DNA of 50,422 nucleotides from Variovorax sp. E3 (GTDB lineage: Bacteria; Pseudomonadota; Gammaproteobacteria; Burkholderiales; Burkholderiaceae_C), in NCBI RefSeq assembly GCF_016082275.1, contig NZ_MOWM01000043.1:1-50422 (forward strand). Reading direction: 5' to 3'. Positions within the stretch are counted from its first letter, which is position 1; each line of letters starts with the position of its first letter. The notes under the pieces are model-generated. The model was not told where the DNA came from and did not search any database. It saw only the letters and a program-made list of their open reading frames with translations. The position numbers and the translations under genes were made by a program. Below, piece after piece: positions 1 through 9,044 of this stretch.

Positions 1-669
1 GCGCCGCCGCCTCCGCCCGTAGCCAAGGCACCCGAGCCCGCCCCCGCGCCGAAGGCCCCCGACATTGCCCTGGAGCGCGAGAAGAAGCTCAAGGAGCAGA
101 AGGAACAGAAGGAGCGCGAGCTCGAGCAGCAGCAACTTCAGAAGAAGAAGGAGCTCGAGGCCAAGCAGCGCGCCGAGGACGAGGCCGAGCGCAAGAAGGA
201 ACAGCAGAAGAAGCTGGCCGACCAGAAGAAGCAGCAGGACGCGGCCGAGGCCAAGCAGGCCGAAGCCAAGAAGGCCGAGGCCGCCGCGAAGCAGGCCGCC
301 GCCGACCGCGCCGCCACGCTCAAGCGCATGCAGGGCCTGGCCGGCGCCAGCGGCGCCGACGACTCGAAGGGCACGGCACAGCGCTCCTCGGGCCCGTCCA
401 GCGGCTATGCCGGACGCATTGCCGCGGCCGTGCGCCCGAACATCACCTTCCCCGATGCCGACACCGTGAGCGGCAACCCGGCGGCGGAGTTCGAGGTGAG
501 CCTGGCGCCCGACGGCACCATCGTCGGCGTCAAGCTCAGCAAGTCGAGCGGCCTGCCGGGCTGGGACGACGCGGCCGAGCGCGGCCTGCGCAAGACCGAC
601 AAGCTGCCGCGCGACACCGACGGGCGCATCTTCCCGTCGCTGATCGTGTCGCTGCGGCCCAAGCGCTGA
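1..669 (+). CDS. tolA: TolA, cell envelope integrity protein (3' part, start outside window)
   Basis: The reading frame is open from the first base. It begins with a Pro/Ala-rich stretch, then about 85 residues of Lys/Glu/Gln/Ala-rich sequence (repeated KK, EAKQ and EAKK units) typical of the long helical domain II of TolA. It ends with a compact C-terminal domain of about 85 residues (from GYAGRIAAAV to SLRPKR, nt ~406-669) that matches the TolA C-terminal fold. TolA links the inner-membrane TolQR motor to Pal/TolB in the outer membrane and helps constrict the envelope at division. The N-terminal membrane anchor lies upstream of the window. tolB/pal would be expected next, but an ftsI-like gene follows instead. 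Confidence 0.85.
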   Translation, partial: APPPPPVAKAPEPAPAPKAPDIALEREKKLKEQKEQKERELEQQQLQKKKELEAKQRAEDEAERKKEQQKKLADQKKQQDAAEAKQAEAKKAEAAAKQAAADRAATLKRMQGLAGASGADDSKGTAQRSSGPSSGYAGRIAAAVRPNITFPDADTVSGNPAAEFEVSLAPDGTIVGVKLSKSSGLPGWDDAAERGLRKTDKLPRDTDGRIFPSLIVSLRPKR

Positions 670-680
670 TGCGGTGACGG

Positions 681-713
681 GTTCCGGGCAGCTTTCAGCA
701 AGCGGCCCGGAAC
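681..713 (+). terminator. Possible hairpin after tolA
   Basis: GTTCCGGG (681-688) and CCCGGAAC (706-713) form a perfect 8-bp inverted repeat with a 17-nt loop just after the tolA stop. No T tract follows, so an intrinsic terminator is uncertain. Confidence 0.3.
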
Positions 714-774
714 TTGCGCGCCGGCGCGTTGTCTACACGCGAACAACAACAGCCGGGTGCCACACCCGCACAAG

Positions 775-2505
775 ATGAATCCCAACGGTCGGATCCGGTA
801 TGGCAGCAGTCCGCTCCTCGCAAGCAGGACCCCCGTCTGGCGCAGCAAGTTCATCGTGGCCAGCATCGCCTTCGGCTTCACGCTGCTGGCGGCCCGCGCG
901 GCCTACGTGCAGATCTTCAACAACGACTTCTTCCAGCACCAGGGCGAAGTGCGCTACCAGCGCACGCTGGAGCTGCCGGCCAACCGGGGCCGCATCCTCG
1001 ACCGCAACGGGCTGATCCTGGCGTCCGACATTCCAGCGCCCAGCATCTGGGCCATTCCCGAGGACATCGAGCGTGACGACCCCGCGGTGCAGGCCAAGCT
1101 CAGGCAGGCGGCCAAGCTGCTGGGCATGCCGCAGAAAGACTTCGACAAGAAGCTGGAGGACGAAGACAAGAGCTTCGTCTGGATCAAGCGCCAGGTCGAC
1201 CAGCCCGTCGCCAAGGAAGTGGCGGCGCTGAACATCAAGGGCATCTACCTGCGCCGCGACTACCGGCGCCAGTACCCCGAAGGCGAGGCGGCGGCCCACC
1301 TGGCCGGCTTCACCAACGTGGAAGACATCGGCCAGGAGGGCATCGAGCTGGCCTTCAACCAGCAGCTGGCCGGCAAGTCCGGCTCGCGCCACGTGCTGAA
1401 AGACCGGCTGGGCCACATCGTCGAGGACACCGAAGACCAGGTGCCGCCGACCGACGGCCACGACATCCAGCTGAGCATCGACGACCGCGTGCAGTTCACC
1501 GCCTACGAGAAGATCCGCGACGCCGTGGTGGCCAACAAGGCGCGCGCCGGCAGCGTGGTGGTGGTCGACGCCCGCACGGGCGAGCTGCTGGCCATGGCCA
1601 ACTATCCCAGCTACGACCCCAACGACCGCCACAACCTCACCGGCGAGCAGCTGCGCAACCGCGCCATGACCGATGTGTTCGAGCCCGGCTCGACCATGAA
1701 GCCGATCACCATCGCCACCGCGCTGCAGCTGGGCCGCGTCACGCCCGGCACCATCATCGACACCAACCCGGGGCGCATCACCGTGTCGGGCGCGACCATC
1801 CACGACGACGAGAACTTCGGCGTGCTCACGGTGGCCGGCGTGATCCAGAAGTCGAGCAACGTGGGCGCCACCAAGATCTCGCAGCGCATGTCGGCGCAGG
1901 AGATGTGGAACTCGCTCACCGCCGTGGGCCTGGGCCAGAAGCCGCAGACGCCCTTCCCCGGCGCGGTGACCGGGCGGCTGCGGCCGTGGAAGTCGTGGCG
2001 GCCCATCGAGCAGGCGACCATGTCGTACGGCTACGGCCTGTCGGCCTCGCTGTTCCAGATCGCGCACGCCTACACGGCCTTCGCGCACGACGGCGAGGTC
2101 ATTCCGGTGGGCCTGCTGAAGAACAACGGCGAAGAGCCGGCCGGCGTGCAGGTGTTCTCGCCGACCGTGGCGAGCGAGGTGCGCCAGATGATGCACCTGG
2201 CCGCCGCGCCCGGCGGCACCGCGCCGCTCGCGCAGACCGTGGGTTACTCGGTGGGCGGCAAGACCGGCACCGCGCACAAGCAGGTCGGCAAGGGCTATGC
2301 GAGCAACAAGTACCGCGCCTGGTACACCGGCATGTCGCCCATCGACAAGCCGCGCATCATCGTGGCCGTGATGATCGACGAGCCCAGCGCCGGCAAGTAC
2401 TTCGGCGGGCTGGTGGCCGCGCCGGTGTTCAGCCAGGTGGTGCAGCAGACGCTGCGCATCATGAACGTGCTGCCCGACCTGGCGGTGGCGCCCATGACGC
2501 ACTGA
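775..2505 (+). CDS. ftsI: Penicillin-binding protein, FtsI/PBP2-type D,D-transpeptidase
   Basis: Class B high-molecular-weight PBP that cross-links peptidoglycan in the periplasm. A short cytoplasmic N-terminus precedes one membrane anchor (FIVASIAFGFTLLAARAAYV, ~residues 22-41). The PBP dimer domain with RGRILDRNG follows. The transpeptidase domain has all three catalytic motifs: STMK (nucleophile Ser306), SSN (360-362) and KTGT (496-499). Length is 576 aa, normal for FtsI. The start at ATG 775 is chosen; an in-frame GTG at 757 would add six residues, and neither has a clear Shine-Dalgarno. It does not sit in a dcw cluster here, so it may be a second FtsI paralogue rather than the main septation enzyme. 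The family call is firm, the symbol less so. Confidence 0.85.
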   Translation: MNPNGRIRYGSSPLLASRTPVWRSKFIVASIAFGFTLLAARAAYVQIFNNDFFQHQGEVRYQRTLELPANRGRILDRNGLILASDIPAPSIWAIPEDIERDDPAVQAKLRQAAKLLGMPQKDFDKKLEDEDKSFVWIKRQVDQPVAKEVAALNIKGIYLRRDYRRQYPEGEAAAHLAGFTNVEDIGQEGIELAFNQQLAGKSGSRHVLKDRLGHIVEDTEDQVPPTDGHDIQLSIDDRVQFTAYEKIRDAVVANKARAGSVVVVDARTGELLAMANYPSYDPNDRHNLTGEQLRNRAMTDVFEPGSTMKPITIATALQLGRVTPGTIIDTNPGRITVSGATIHDDENFGVLTVAGVIQKSSNVGATKISQRMSAQEMWNSLTAVGLGQKPQTPFPGAVTGRLRPWKSWRPIEQATMSYGYGLSASLFQIAHAYTAFAHDGEVIPVGLLKNNGEEPAGVQVFSPTVASEVRQMMHLAAAPGGTAPLAQTVGYSVGGKTGTAHKQVGKGYASNKYRAWYTGMSPIDKPRIIVAVMIDEPSAGKYFGGLVAAPVFSQVVQQTLRIMNVLPDLAVAPMTH

Positions 2506-2578
2506 ACCGTTTCAGGGCGCGGCTTGCGGGCCGCTCGTTTAGGATCGTCGGCAACTCACTGTTACCGGCGCTCCTGAC

Positions 2579-3802
2579 ATGGTCGAAACCACCCCTGCCG
2601 TCCGCCTCGAAGACCTGACGCCGCTGCCCTACCAGCAGGCCCTGGCCGCGCACCTGCAGGCGCACGAGCCCGAAGTCTGGCGCTGGGCCGCGTCCGCCGA
2701 AGCCCGCGAAGAGCACGCCGCCGCCGTGCGCGCCGCGCTGCTGCGCAACTCGTACCGGCTGGACGCCACCGCCCACCCCGAACTGCACGCGCACGCCAGC
2801 CTCGCGGCGCAGCGCATGGGCGTCACGGCGCGCATCACGCTCTACCAGGCGGGCGACGGCGCAATGAATGCCGCCATCCACTTCATACCGGGCGAGGCGC
2901 ACATCGTGCTGTCGGGCCCGCTGCTGGAGCGCCTGCAGGGCCCCGAGCTGCAAGCCGTGCTGGGCCACGAGCTCGCGCACTACCTGCTGTGGGAGCGCGA
3001 CGGCGGCAAGTACCACGTGGTCGACCGCGTGCTCAACGCCACCGCCGCCGACCCGCGCGCCGATGCGAGCCATCTGCAAGCCGCGCAGCGCTACGCCCTC
3101 TACACCGAGGCCTTCGCCGACCGTGGCGGCTGCGTGGCCTGCGGCGCGCTCGAGCCCGCCGTGAGCGCGCTGGTGAAAGTGCAGACCGGCCTGAGCCAGG
3201 TCAACGCCGCGAGCTACCTGCGGCAGGCCGACGAGATCTGCGCCGAGCCGGGCACGCAGACGCGCGGCACCAGCCACCCCGAGGTGTTCGTGCGCGCCCG
3301 CGCGCTGCGCCTGTGGACCGGGCGCGAGCCCGACGCCGACGACTGGCTGGCCAGCGCGCTCGAAGGCCCGCTCGATCTGGGCACGCTCGACATCCTGGGC
3401 CAGCAGCGCGTGGGCGCGATCACGCGCGGCACCATCGCGCAACTGCTGCAGCGCCCGTTCCTGCAGTCGGAGCCGCTGCTGGCGCACGCGCGCCGCTTCT
3501 TCCCCGACTTCAAGCCGCCCACGGCCGCCATGCCGCCCGCCGAGCCCGTGCCGGCGGGTCTGCACGACTACCTGGCCAGCGTGCTGGTCGACTTCGTCGC
3601 GGCCGACCCCGAGCTGGACGACGTCACGCTCGCCGCCGCGCTCGGCCTGGCCGACGCACTGGGCTGCGCCGAGCCGCTCGAAGCGCGCGTGGTGAAGGAC
3701 ATGCGCTTTCCCAAGCGCAGCCTCACGCGCGTGAAGCGCGACGCCGCCGCCCTGCTCGACAAGGCCCTTACCCAACACCAGCAGCAGGCCGCCGCCGCAT
3801 GA
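2579..3802 (+). CDS. M48-like zinc metallopeptidase, soluble
   Basis: 407 aa. The zinc-binding HExxH motif reads HELAH at residues 130-134, followed about 50 residues later by a TEAFAD segment that supplies the expected third ligand Glu. A downstream SHPEVFVRARAL resembles the conserved His-Pro...Arg motif of M48 proteases. Unlike HtpX there is no obvious membrane segment, so it is probably cytosolic. Its stop overlaps the start of the next gene (ATGA, 3799-3802), implying translational coupling to the DUF4011 helicase-nuclease. The substrate is unknown. Co-transcription suggests it may process or regulate its neighbour, but that is inference. Confidence 0.75.
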   Translation: MVETTPAVRLEDLTPLPYQQALAAHLQAHEPEVWRWAASAEAREEHAAAVRAALLRNSYRLDATAHPELHAHASLAAQRMGVTARITLYQAGDGAMNAAIHFIPGEAHIVLSGPLLERLQGPELQAVLGHELAHYLLWERDGGKYHVVDRVLNATAADPRADASHLQAAQRYALYTEAFADRGGCVACGALEPAVSALVKVQTGLSQVNAASYLRQADEICAEPGTQTRGTSHPEVFVRARALRLWTGREPDADDWLASALEGPLDLGTLDILGQQRVGAITRGTIAQLLQRPFLQSEPLLAHARRFFPDFKPPTAAMPPAEPVPAGLHDYLASVLVDFVAADPELDDVTLAAALGLADALGCAEPLEARVVKDMRFPKRSLTRVKRDAAALLDKALTQHQQQAAAA

Positions 3803-6800
3803 CGACTTCCACTGACGCCCCGGACACACCTCTGACCGCGCCCCTGCTGCAACTGCTGGACACCGCCGACGCCCACGGCGGCCTGCAGACCGACGACGCG
3901 CTCAACCTCGTGCTGCCGCTGCTGCGCGCGGTGTCGGCGCTGCACGAGCAAGGCAAGGTCGCCCTGCTCGGCAGCGCCTTCGCCTACCGCGTGACCGACG
4001 CGCCGGCCCTTGCGCTCGCACAGCCCGACGGCGCCGAGCCGCGCCGCAACCCCGAAGCCATCGCACCGCTGGAGCTGCCCGCCGCCTCGGTGCTGCGTGT
4101 GGTGGGCGAGCAGCGCATCACGCTCGACAGCGACACCGGTGCCTCGCTCGAGAACCTCACGGTCATGGCCGACGCCGCGCCCGACGCGCTGCCGACGCGC
4201 CCCGTCTACCTGCCCGGCTACACCGCCTGGGAGCTGCGCTTTGCGCACCACGACGCGCTCAGCGACATCCTGTGCCTGGGCCAGGTGCTCGCCAGCCTCT
4301 CGTGCGGGCTCGACTTCACCACGCCCGAAGACCTGAACCGCTTCGCCGCGGGCCGCGCCAACCTGTTCGGCCTCAACCAGCGGCTGCACCCCGTGGTCGC
4401 CGCCGTGATCTTCGAGATGACCGCGCTCGACCGCCACGAGCGCGCGCGCGACCTGCCCTCGGTGATCCGCCGGCTCGAAACCTACCGCGACCAGCCGCTG
4501 GACCTGAACCTGGGCCTGGACCGCATCGCCCCCGCGAAGGACGGCGCCGGCCAGCGCCGCCAGGCCATCCAGCTGCACCTGCGCGACCGCCTGTTCGACC
4601 TGTCGCGGCGCAACCGGCTGCTGTACTTCAAGCCCACGCAGGCGCATGTGAACCTCACCATTGCCAGCGTGCCGCTGGTGGTCGACCTGAACAGCATCCG
4701 CGCCGACCAGCTCTGCGTGTGGAACGGCCGCTTCGCCAGCGACATCGCCAGTTGCGACCCCGTGCCGCTGGCGCGCTGGCTGCGCTTCGAAGACCAGCCC
4801 TACCTGCCGGGCGCGCTCGACCGCATCCTGCAGGAGGCGCGGCGCGACCGCGCCGAGTACGGCTTCTCGCAGCTGTCGCTGGTCATCGCCTTCCTGCGCT
4901 GGCACAACCTCAAGGAAGACGCGGCCGAGCGCATCGCCTCGCCGCTGCTGATGCTGCCGGTCGAGCTCACGCGCAAGAAGGGCGTGCGCGACCAGTACCT
5001 GCTCGAAGCGGCCACCAGCGAGGCGCAGGTCAACCCGACACTGCGCCACCACCTGCGCCAGCTCTACGGCATCGTGCTGCCCGAGACGGTGGACCTGCGC
5101 GAGACCACCATCGAACAGTTCCACGCACAGCTGGCCGCGCAGATCGCGCAGAGCGAACCCGGCGTGCAGCTGCGGCTGGTCGGCCAGCCCGAGATCGCGC
5201 TGATCCACCAGCGCGCGCGCCAGCGGCTCGAACAGTTCAAGCGTCGCGCGCGCGTGCGGGCGCCTTCCGCGCTGCCGGTGGCGGCGCAAGACTTCAGCTA
5301 CGCGCAGGACGACTTCCGCCCGCTCGGGCTGCAGCTGTTCCATGCGCGCGTGCGCGGCGTGCCGCTGCCCATTCGCGCGGCCGTCGGCGGCGCGCCCCAG
5401 CCGCGCGCGCCGCAGATGGCGCCCACGGCCGCCATCGAAACCGAGCGCACGACCTTCGCGCTGCAAGAAAGCAGCGGCAACCCCTACCAGTGGGACATCG
5501 ACCTCACGGCCGTGACCCTCGGCAACTTCAACCACCGCAAGATGTCGCTGGTGCGCGACTACTCGGGGCTGGCCGAAAGCGACATCGCAAGCGAGGCCTT
5601 CGACCGCGTGTTCTCGCTGCAGCCGCGCCAGGTCGATGCCGAGACACCCGCCGCGCTGCCGCTGGCCGACCAGTGGCCCGTGGTGCAGGCCGACGCCACG
5701 CAGACCGCCGCCGTGGCGCTCGCGCGCACCGGCACCAGCTACATCATTCAAGGCCCGCCGGGCACGGGCAAGTCGCAGACCATCACCAACCTGATCGCCG
5801 ACTACGTGGGGCGCGGCCAGCGCGTGCTGTTCGTCTGCGAGAAGCGCGCCGCCATCGACGTGGTGTTCCACCGCCTGCGCCAGCAGGGGCTGGACGAGCT
5901 GTGCTGCATGATCCACGACTCGCAGGGCGACAAGAAGGCCTTCGTGCAGAACCTGCGCAAGACCTACGAGCACTGGCTCGAAGCGCCCGAAGAGCTGACG
6001 CGCGAAACCGCCGAGCGCGGCCAGCTGGTCGATGCGATGGACCTCGACCTGCGCGCGCTGGAGCGCTTCGACGCCGCCATGCGCGACGTGCCCGAACACC
6101 TGGCCGTCACGCTGCGCGAGCTGGTGTCGCGGCTGATCGAACTCAAGCCTCATGACCCCGCGCTGACACCGCTGCAGGCCGAGGCACTGCCCGCCTTCGC
6201 GGCGTGGCGCGGTCATGCCGAGCTGGTCTCGCGCCTGCACCTGGCCGTGACCGAAAGCCTGGGCGCGCCGAGCTTCGCGCAGCATGTGTTCGCGCAGCTC
6301 GCCCCCGCATTGCTGCGGCAAGAGAAGCCGCTCGCGCGACTGGTCGAACTCAGCGAACGGGCGATCGACCTGAGCGGCCCGTGCCGCGACGTGCTCATCG
6401 ACGCATGGCCGCCGCTGGCCGATGCCAACGCGCAATGGCGCGACGCGCTGGCGGTGGTGGCCGACGCGCGCCGCGTGGCCGCGCTGGCCGAACGCCACCA
6501 GCTCACGCTGCTCGACACCGCGCACCCCGACAGCCTCGCGCTCGGCGCGGCCATGGCCGAGCGCCGCACGCTGGTGCAGGCGCTCGAAGACACGCAGGAG
6601 CGCACCGGCGCATGGCGCGACAAGTTCTCGCCCGCCGACACCGACGCGGGCCTCGAACAAGCCCGTGCGCAACAAGGCTCGCTGCTGCGCTGGCTCCAGC
6701 CTTCGTGGTGGCGCCTGTCGGGCGAACTCAAGCGGCGCTACAACTTCGGCGCCCATGCGGTGCGCCCGCAGCCGAGCCAGGTACTCGAAGCGCTGCAGGC

Positions 6801-9009
6801 CGAGCACGTCGCGCGCGCCGCGCTGCAAAAGCAGCTCGCGAAGATCGAAGCCGACTACGGCTGCACCGACCCCGACGCCTTCGTGCAGCAGATCCAGGAC
6901 CTGCGCCGCCCGAGCGGCAACAGCGGCTTGCGCGCCGAGTTCCAGGCCCACCTGCGCACCGACGCCGGCACCCGCAGTGTCGAGCAGCTCGCCACGGCCG
7001 GCACGCGCACCGACACGCTCGACGCCCTGTGGCGCGACCTCGTTCACGACGCCGACGCCCAGCCGCTGAACGGGCTCGAAAGCCTCGCGCGCACGCTGCG
7101 CGAGCAGGCCGACGCCCTGCCCTCGGTGCTCGTGCCGCTGCGGGAACTGGCCGACGCCGACCCGGCCGTCGCCAACGCGCTGCGCACGCTGCCCTTGCCA
7201 CCTGACGCCATCGAGTTCGCCGTGGCGCGCGAAGGGCTGGAGCGCGTCTACCGCGCCGAGCGCTGGCTGCCGCGCTTCGACGGCCCCACGCTCGCGCGCC
7301 ATGCGCAGCGCCTGGCCGACGCCGAACGCAAGCTGCTCGAGCGCAATGCCCGCACGCTGGCCGCCGCCGTGCGCCAGCGTTTCCGCGACCATGTGCAAAA
7401 GAGCGCGCTGCCCGCGAGCCAGCTCGACGCCGACGGCAAGGTCTTCAAGAAGAGCTACAACGCCGGCCGCCGCGAACTCGAGCACGAGTTCGGCAAGACC
7501 ATGCGCTACAAGGCCATCCGCGAACTCGCGAGCGGCGACACCGGCCAGGTGGTGCGCGACATGAAGCCCATCTGGCTCATGAGCCCGCTGTCGGTGTCCG
7601 ACACGCTGCCGCTGGCGGCCGACCTGTTCGACGTGGTGATCTTCGACGAGGCCAGCCAGATTCCGGTCGAAGAAGCCGTGCCCGCGCTGTACCGCGCGCC
7701 GCAGATCATCGTGGTGGGCGACGAAATGCAGCTGCCGCCGACCAGCTTCTTCTCGTCGGGCCGCGACCCGGAAGACGACACCGTGTCGGTCGACGACGAA
7801 GGCGACCGCATTGCCGTGGTGCTGGACGCCGACAGCCTGCTGAACCAGGGCGCGCGCAACCTGCCGGCCACGCTGCTGGCCTGGCACTACCGCAGCCGCT
7901 ACGAGTCGCTCATCGGCTTTTCGAACGCGGCCTTCTACGCGGGCAACCTGTACACCATCCCCGACCGCAGCCTGCCCGCGCCGGAGCGCGAAGAGATCCT
8001 GGTGCAGTCGCGCAGCCCTTCGGAAGAAGCCGTGGCCGCGCATGCCGACGCCCTGCTCTCGCGCGCTATCAGCTTCCACCGCGTGACCGACGCGGTGTAC
8101 GAGAACCGCGTCAACGACGGGGAGGCGCGCTACATCGCGCAGCTGGTGCGCGAGCTGCTGCGCCGCGAAACCGGGCGCAGCCTGGGCATCGTGGCGTTCT
8201 CGGAAGCCCAGCAAGGCGAGATCGAGGACGAGCTCAATGCGCTGGGCGCGGTGGACAGCGACTTCGCGGCCCGGCTCGAAGCCGAATACGTGCGCGAGGA
8301 AGACGACCAGTTCTGCGGCCTCTTCATCAAGAACCTGGAGAACGTGCAAGGCGACGAGCGCGACATCATCCTGCTGAGCATCTGCTACGGGCCCAACCCC
8401 GAGGGCCGCATGCTGATGAACTTCGGCCCCATCAACCAGCGCGGCGGCGAGAAGCGCCTGAACGTGATCTTCAGCCGCGCGCGGCATCACATGGCGGTGG
8501 TCTCGACCATCCGCCACGAGGCCATCACCAACGACCACAACGAAGGCGCGGCGGCGCTCAAGAACTTCCTGCGCTATGCGGAGTGCCTGTCGCGCGGCGA
8601 TGCGAACACGGCGCGCCGCGTGCTCGAAGCCATGAACCCGCTCACGCGCGGCAGCGCCGTACGGCAGGCGCGCGCCGACGACGTCACGGCGCAGATCGCG
8701 GCGGCATTGCGCGCGCGGGGCCATGCAGTCGACGAACAGGTGGGACAGTCACGCTTTCGCTGCGACCTCGCGGTGCGCGTGGCCGGGGGCGAGCACTACG
8801 CGCTGGGCATCCTGGTCGACACCGCCACGCACTATGAGAACCGCAACGTGCTGGAGCGCTATGTGTCGCGCCCGCGCATCCTCGACGCTTTCGGCTGGCG
8901 CGTGCAACAGGTGCTGGCCAAGGACTGGCTGCATGCGCCCGAGGCCGTGCTTGAGCAGATCGAGCAGGCCCTGAAGGCGACCGGCGAAAAGCTCAGGGCG
9001 CCAGGCTGA
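3799..9009 (+). CDS. DUF4011 / superfamily 1 helicase / Vsr-like nuclease fusion, Hhe-like
   Basis: 1736-aa protein; the start at ATG 3799 overlaps the peptidase stop, while the open frame extends further upstream without meaning. Domains in order: N-terminal region (1-~255); DUF4011 signature LFDLSRRNRLL at 265-275; SF1 (Upf1-like) helicase with Walker A GPPGTGKS at 652-659 and Walker B DEAS at 1283-1286; a large helical insertion between these motifs (~700-1200); helicase C-terminal motif NVQGDERDIILLS; and a C-terminal PD-(D/E)XK/Vsr-like domain of the MTES_1575 type (~1625-1730). The same architecture (DUF4011-helicase-Vsr) is catalogued as the Hhe anti-phage system. A role in phage defence is therefore plausible but not shown here; DNA repair is an alternative. 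Confidence 0.8.
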   Translation: MTTSTDAPDTPLTAPLLQLLDTADAHGGLQTDDALNLVLPLLRAVSALHEQGKVALLGSAFAYRVTDAPALALAQPDGAEPRRNPEAIAPLELPAASVLRVVGEQRITLDSDTGASLENLTVMADAAPDALPTRPVYLPGYTAWELRFAHHDALSDILCLGQVLASLSCGLDFTTPEDLNRFAAGRANLFGLNQRLHPVVAAVIFEMTALDRHERARDLPSVIRRLETYRDQPLDLNLGLDRIAPAKDGAGQRRQAIQLHLRDRLFDLSRRNRLLYFKPTQAHVNLTIASVPLVVDLNSIRADQLCVWNGRFASDIASCDPVPLARWLRFEDQPYLPGALDRILQEARRDRAEYGFSQLSLVIAFLRWHNLKEDAAERIASPLLMLPVELTRKKGVRDQYLLEAATSEAQVNPTLRHHLRQLYGIVLPETVDLRETTIEQFHAQLAAQIAQSEPGVQLRLVGQPEIALIHQRARQRLEQFKRRARVRAPSALPVAAQDFSYAQDDFRPLGLQLFHARVRGVPLPIRAAVGGAPQPRAPQMAPTAAIETERTTFALQESSGNPYQWDIDLTAVTLGNFNHRKMSLVRDYSGLAESDIASEAFDRVFSLQPRQVDAETPAALPLADQWPVVQADATQTAAVALARTGTSYIIQGPPGTGKSQTITNLIADYVGRGQRVLFVCEKRAAIDVVFHRLRQQGLDELCCMIHDSQGDKKAFVQNLRKTYEHWLEAPEELTRETAERGQLVDAMDLDLRALERFDAAMRDVPEHLAVTLRELVSRLIELKPHDPALTPLQAEALPAFAAWRGHAELVSRLHLAVTESLGAPSFAQHVFAQLAPALLRQEKPLARLVELSERAIDLSGPCRDVLIDAWPPLADANAQWRDALAVVADARRVAALAERHQLTLLDTAHPDSLALGAAMAERRTLVQALEDTQERTGAWRDKFSPADTDAGLEQARAQQGSLLRWLQPSWWRLSGELKRRYNFGAHAVRPQPSQVLEALQAEHVARAALQKQLAKIEADYGCTDPDAFVQQIQDLRRPSGNSGLRAEFQAHLRTDAGTRSVEQLATAGTRTDTLDALWRDLVHDADAQPLNGLESLARTLREQADALPSVLVPLRELADADPAVANALRTLPLPPDAIEFAVAREGLERVYRAERWLPRFDGPTLARHAQRLADAERKLLERNARTLAAAVRQRFRDHVQKSALPASQLDADGKVFKKSYNAGRRELEHEFGKTMRYKAIRELASGDTGQVVRDMKPIWLMSPLSVSDTLPLAADLFDVVIFDEASQIPVEEAVPALYRAPQIIVVGDEMQLPPTSFFSSGRDPEDDTVSVDDEGDRIAVVLDADSLLNQGARNLPATLLAWHYRSRYESLIGFSNAAFYAGNLYTIPDRSLPAPEREEILVQSRSPSEEAVAAHADALLSRAISFHRVTDAVYENRVNDGEARYIAQLVRELLRRETGRSLGIVAFSEAQQGEIEDELNALGAVDSDFAARLEAEYVREEDDQFCGLFIKNLENVQGDERDIILLSICYGPNPEGRMLMNFGPINQRGGEKRLNVIFSRARHHMAVVSTIRHEAITNDHNEGAAALKNFLRYAECLSRGDANTARRVLEAMNPLTRGSAVRQARADDVTAQIAAALRARGHAVDEQVGQSRFRCDLAVRVAGGEHYALGILVDTATHYENRNVLERYVSRPRILDAFGWRVQQVLAKDWLHAPEAVLEQIEQALKATGEKLRAPG

Positions 9010-9044
9010 GGCGCTTGCCTCGCCTTCAGCCGCCGTGCGATCGA

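Noticed and set aside
733..2502. Antisense frame opposite ftsI
   Set aside because: No recognisable domain; the sense strand has STMK, SSN and KTGT.
2989..3798. Upstream extension of the helicase frame inside the peptidase gene
   Set aside because: Arg-rich out-of-frame reading of the peptidase gene; the ATGA overlap gives a natural start at 3799.
3568..8724. Open frame of 1718 codons on the minus strand opposite the helicase
   Set aside because: Arg/Ala/His/Val-rich translation with no motifs, a mirror of the high-GC coding strand; the plus strand carries clear helicase and DUF4011 motifs.
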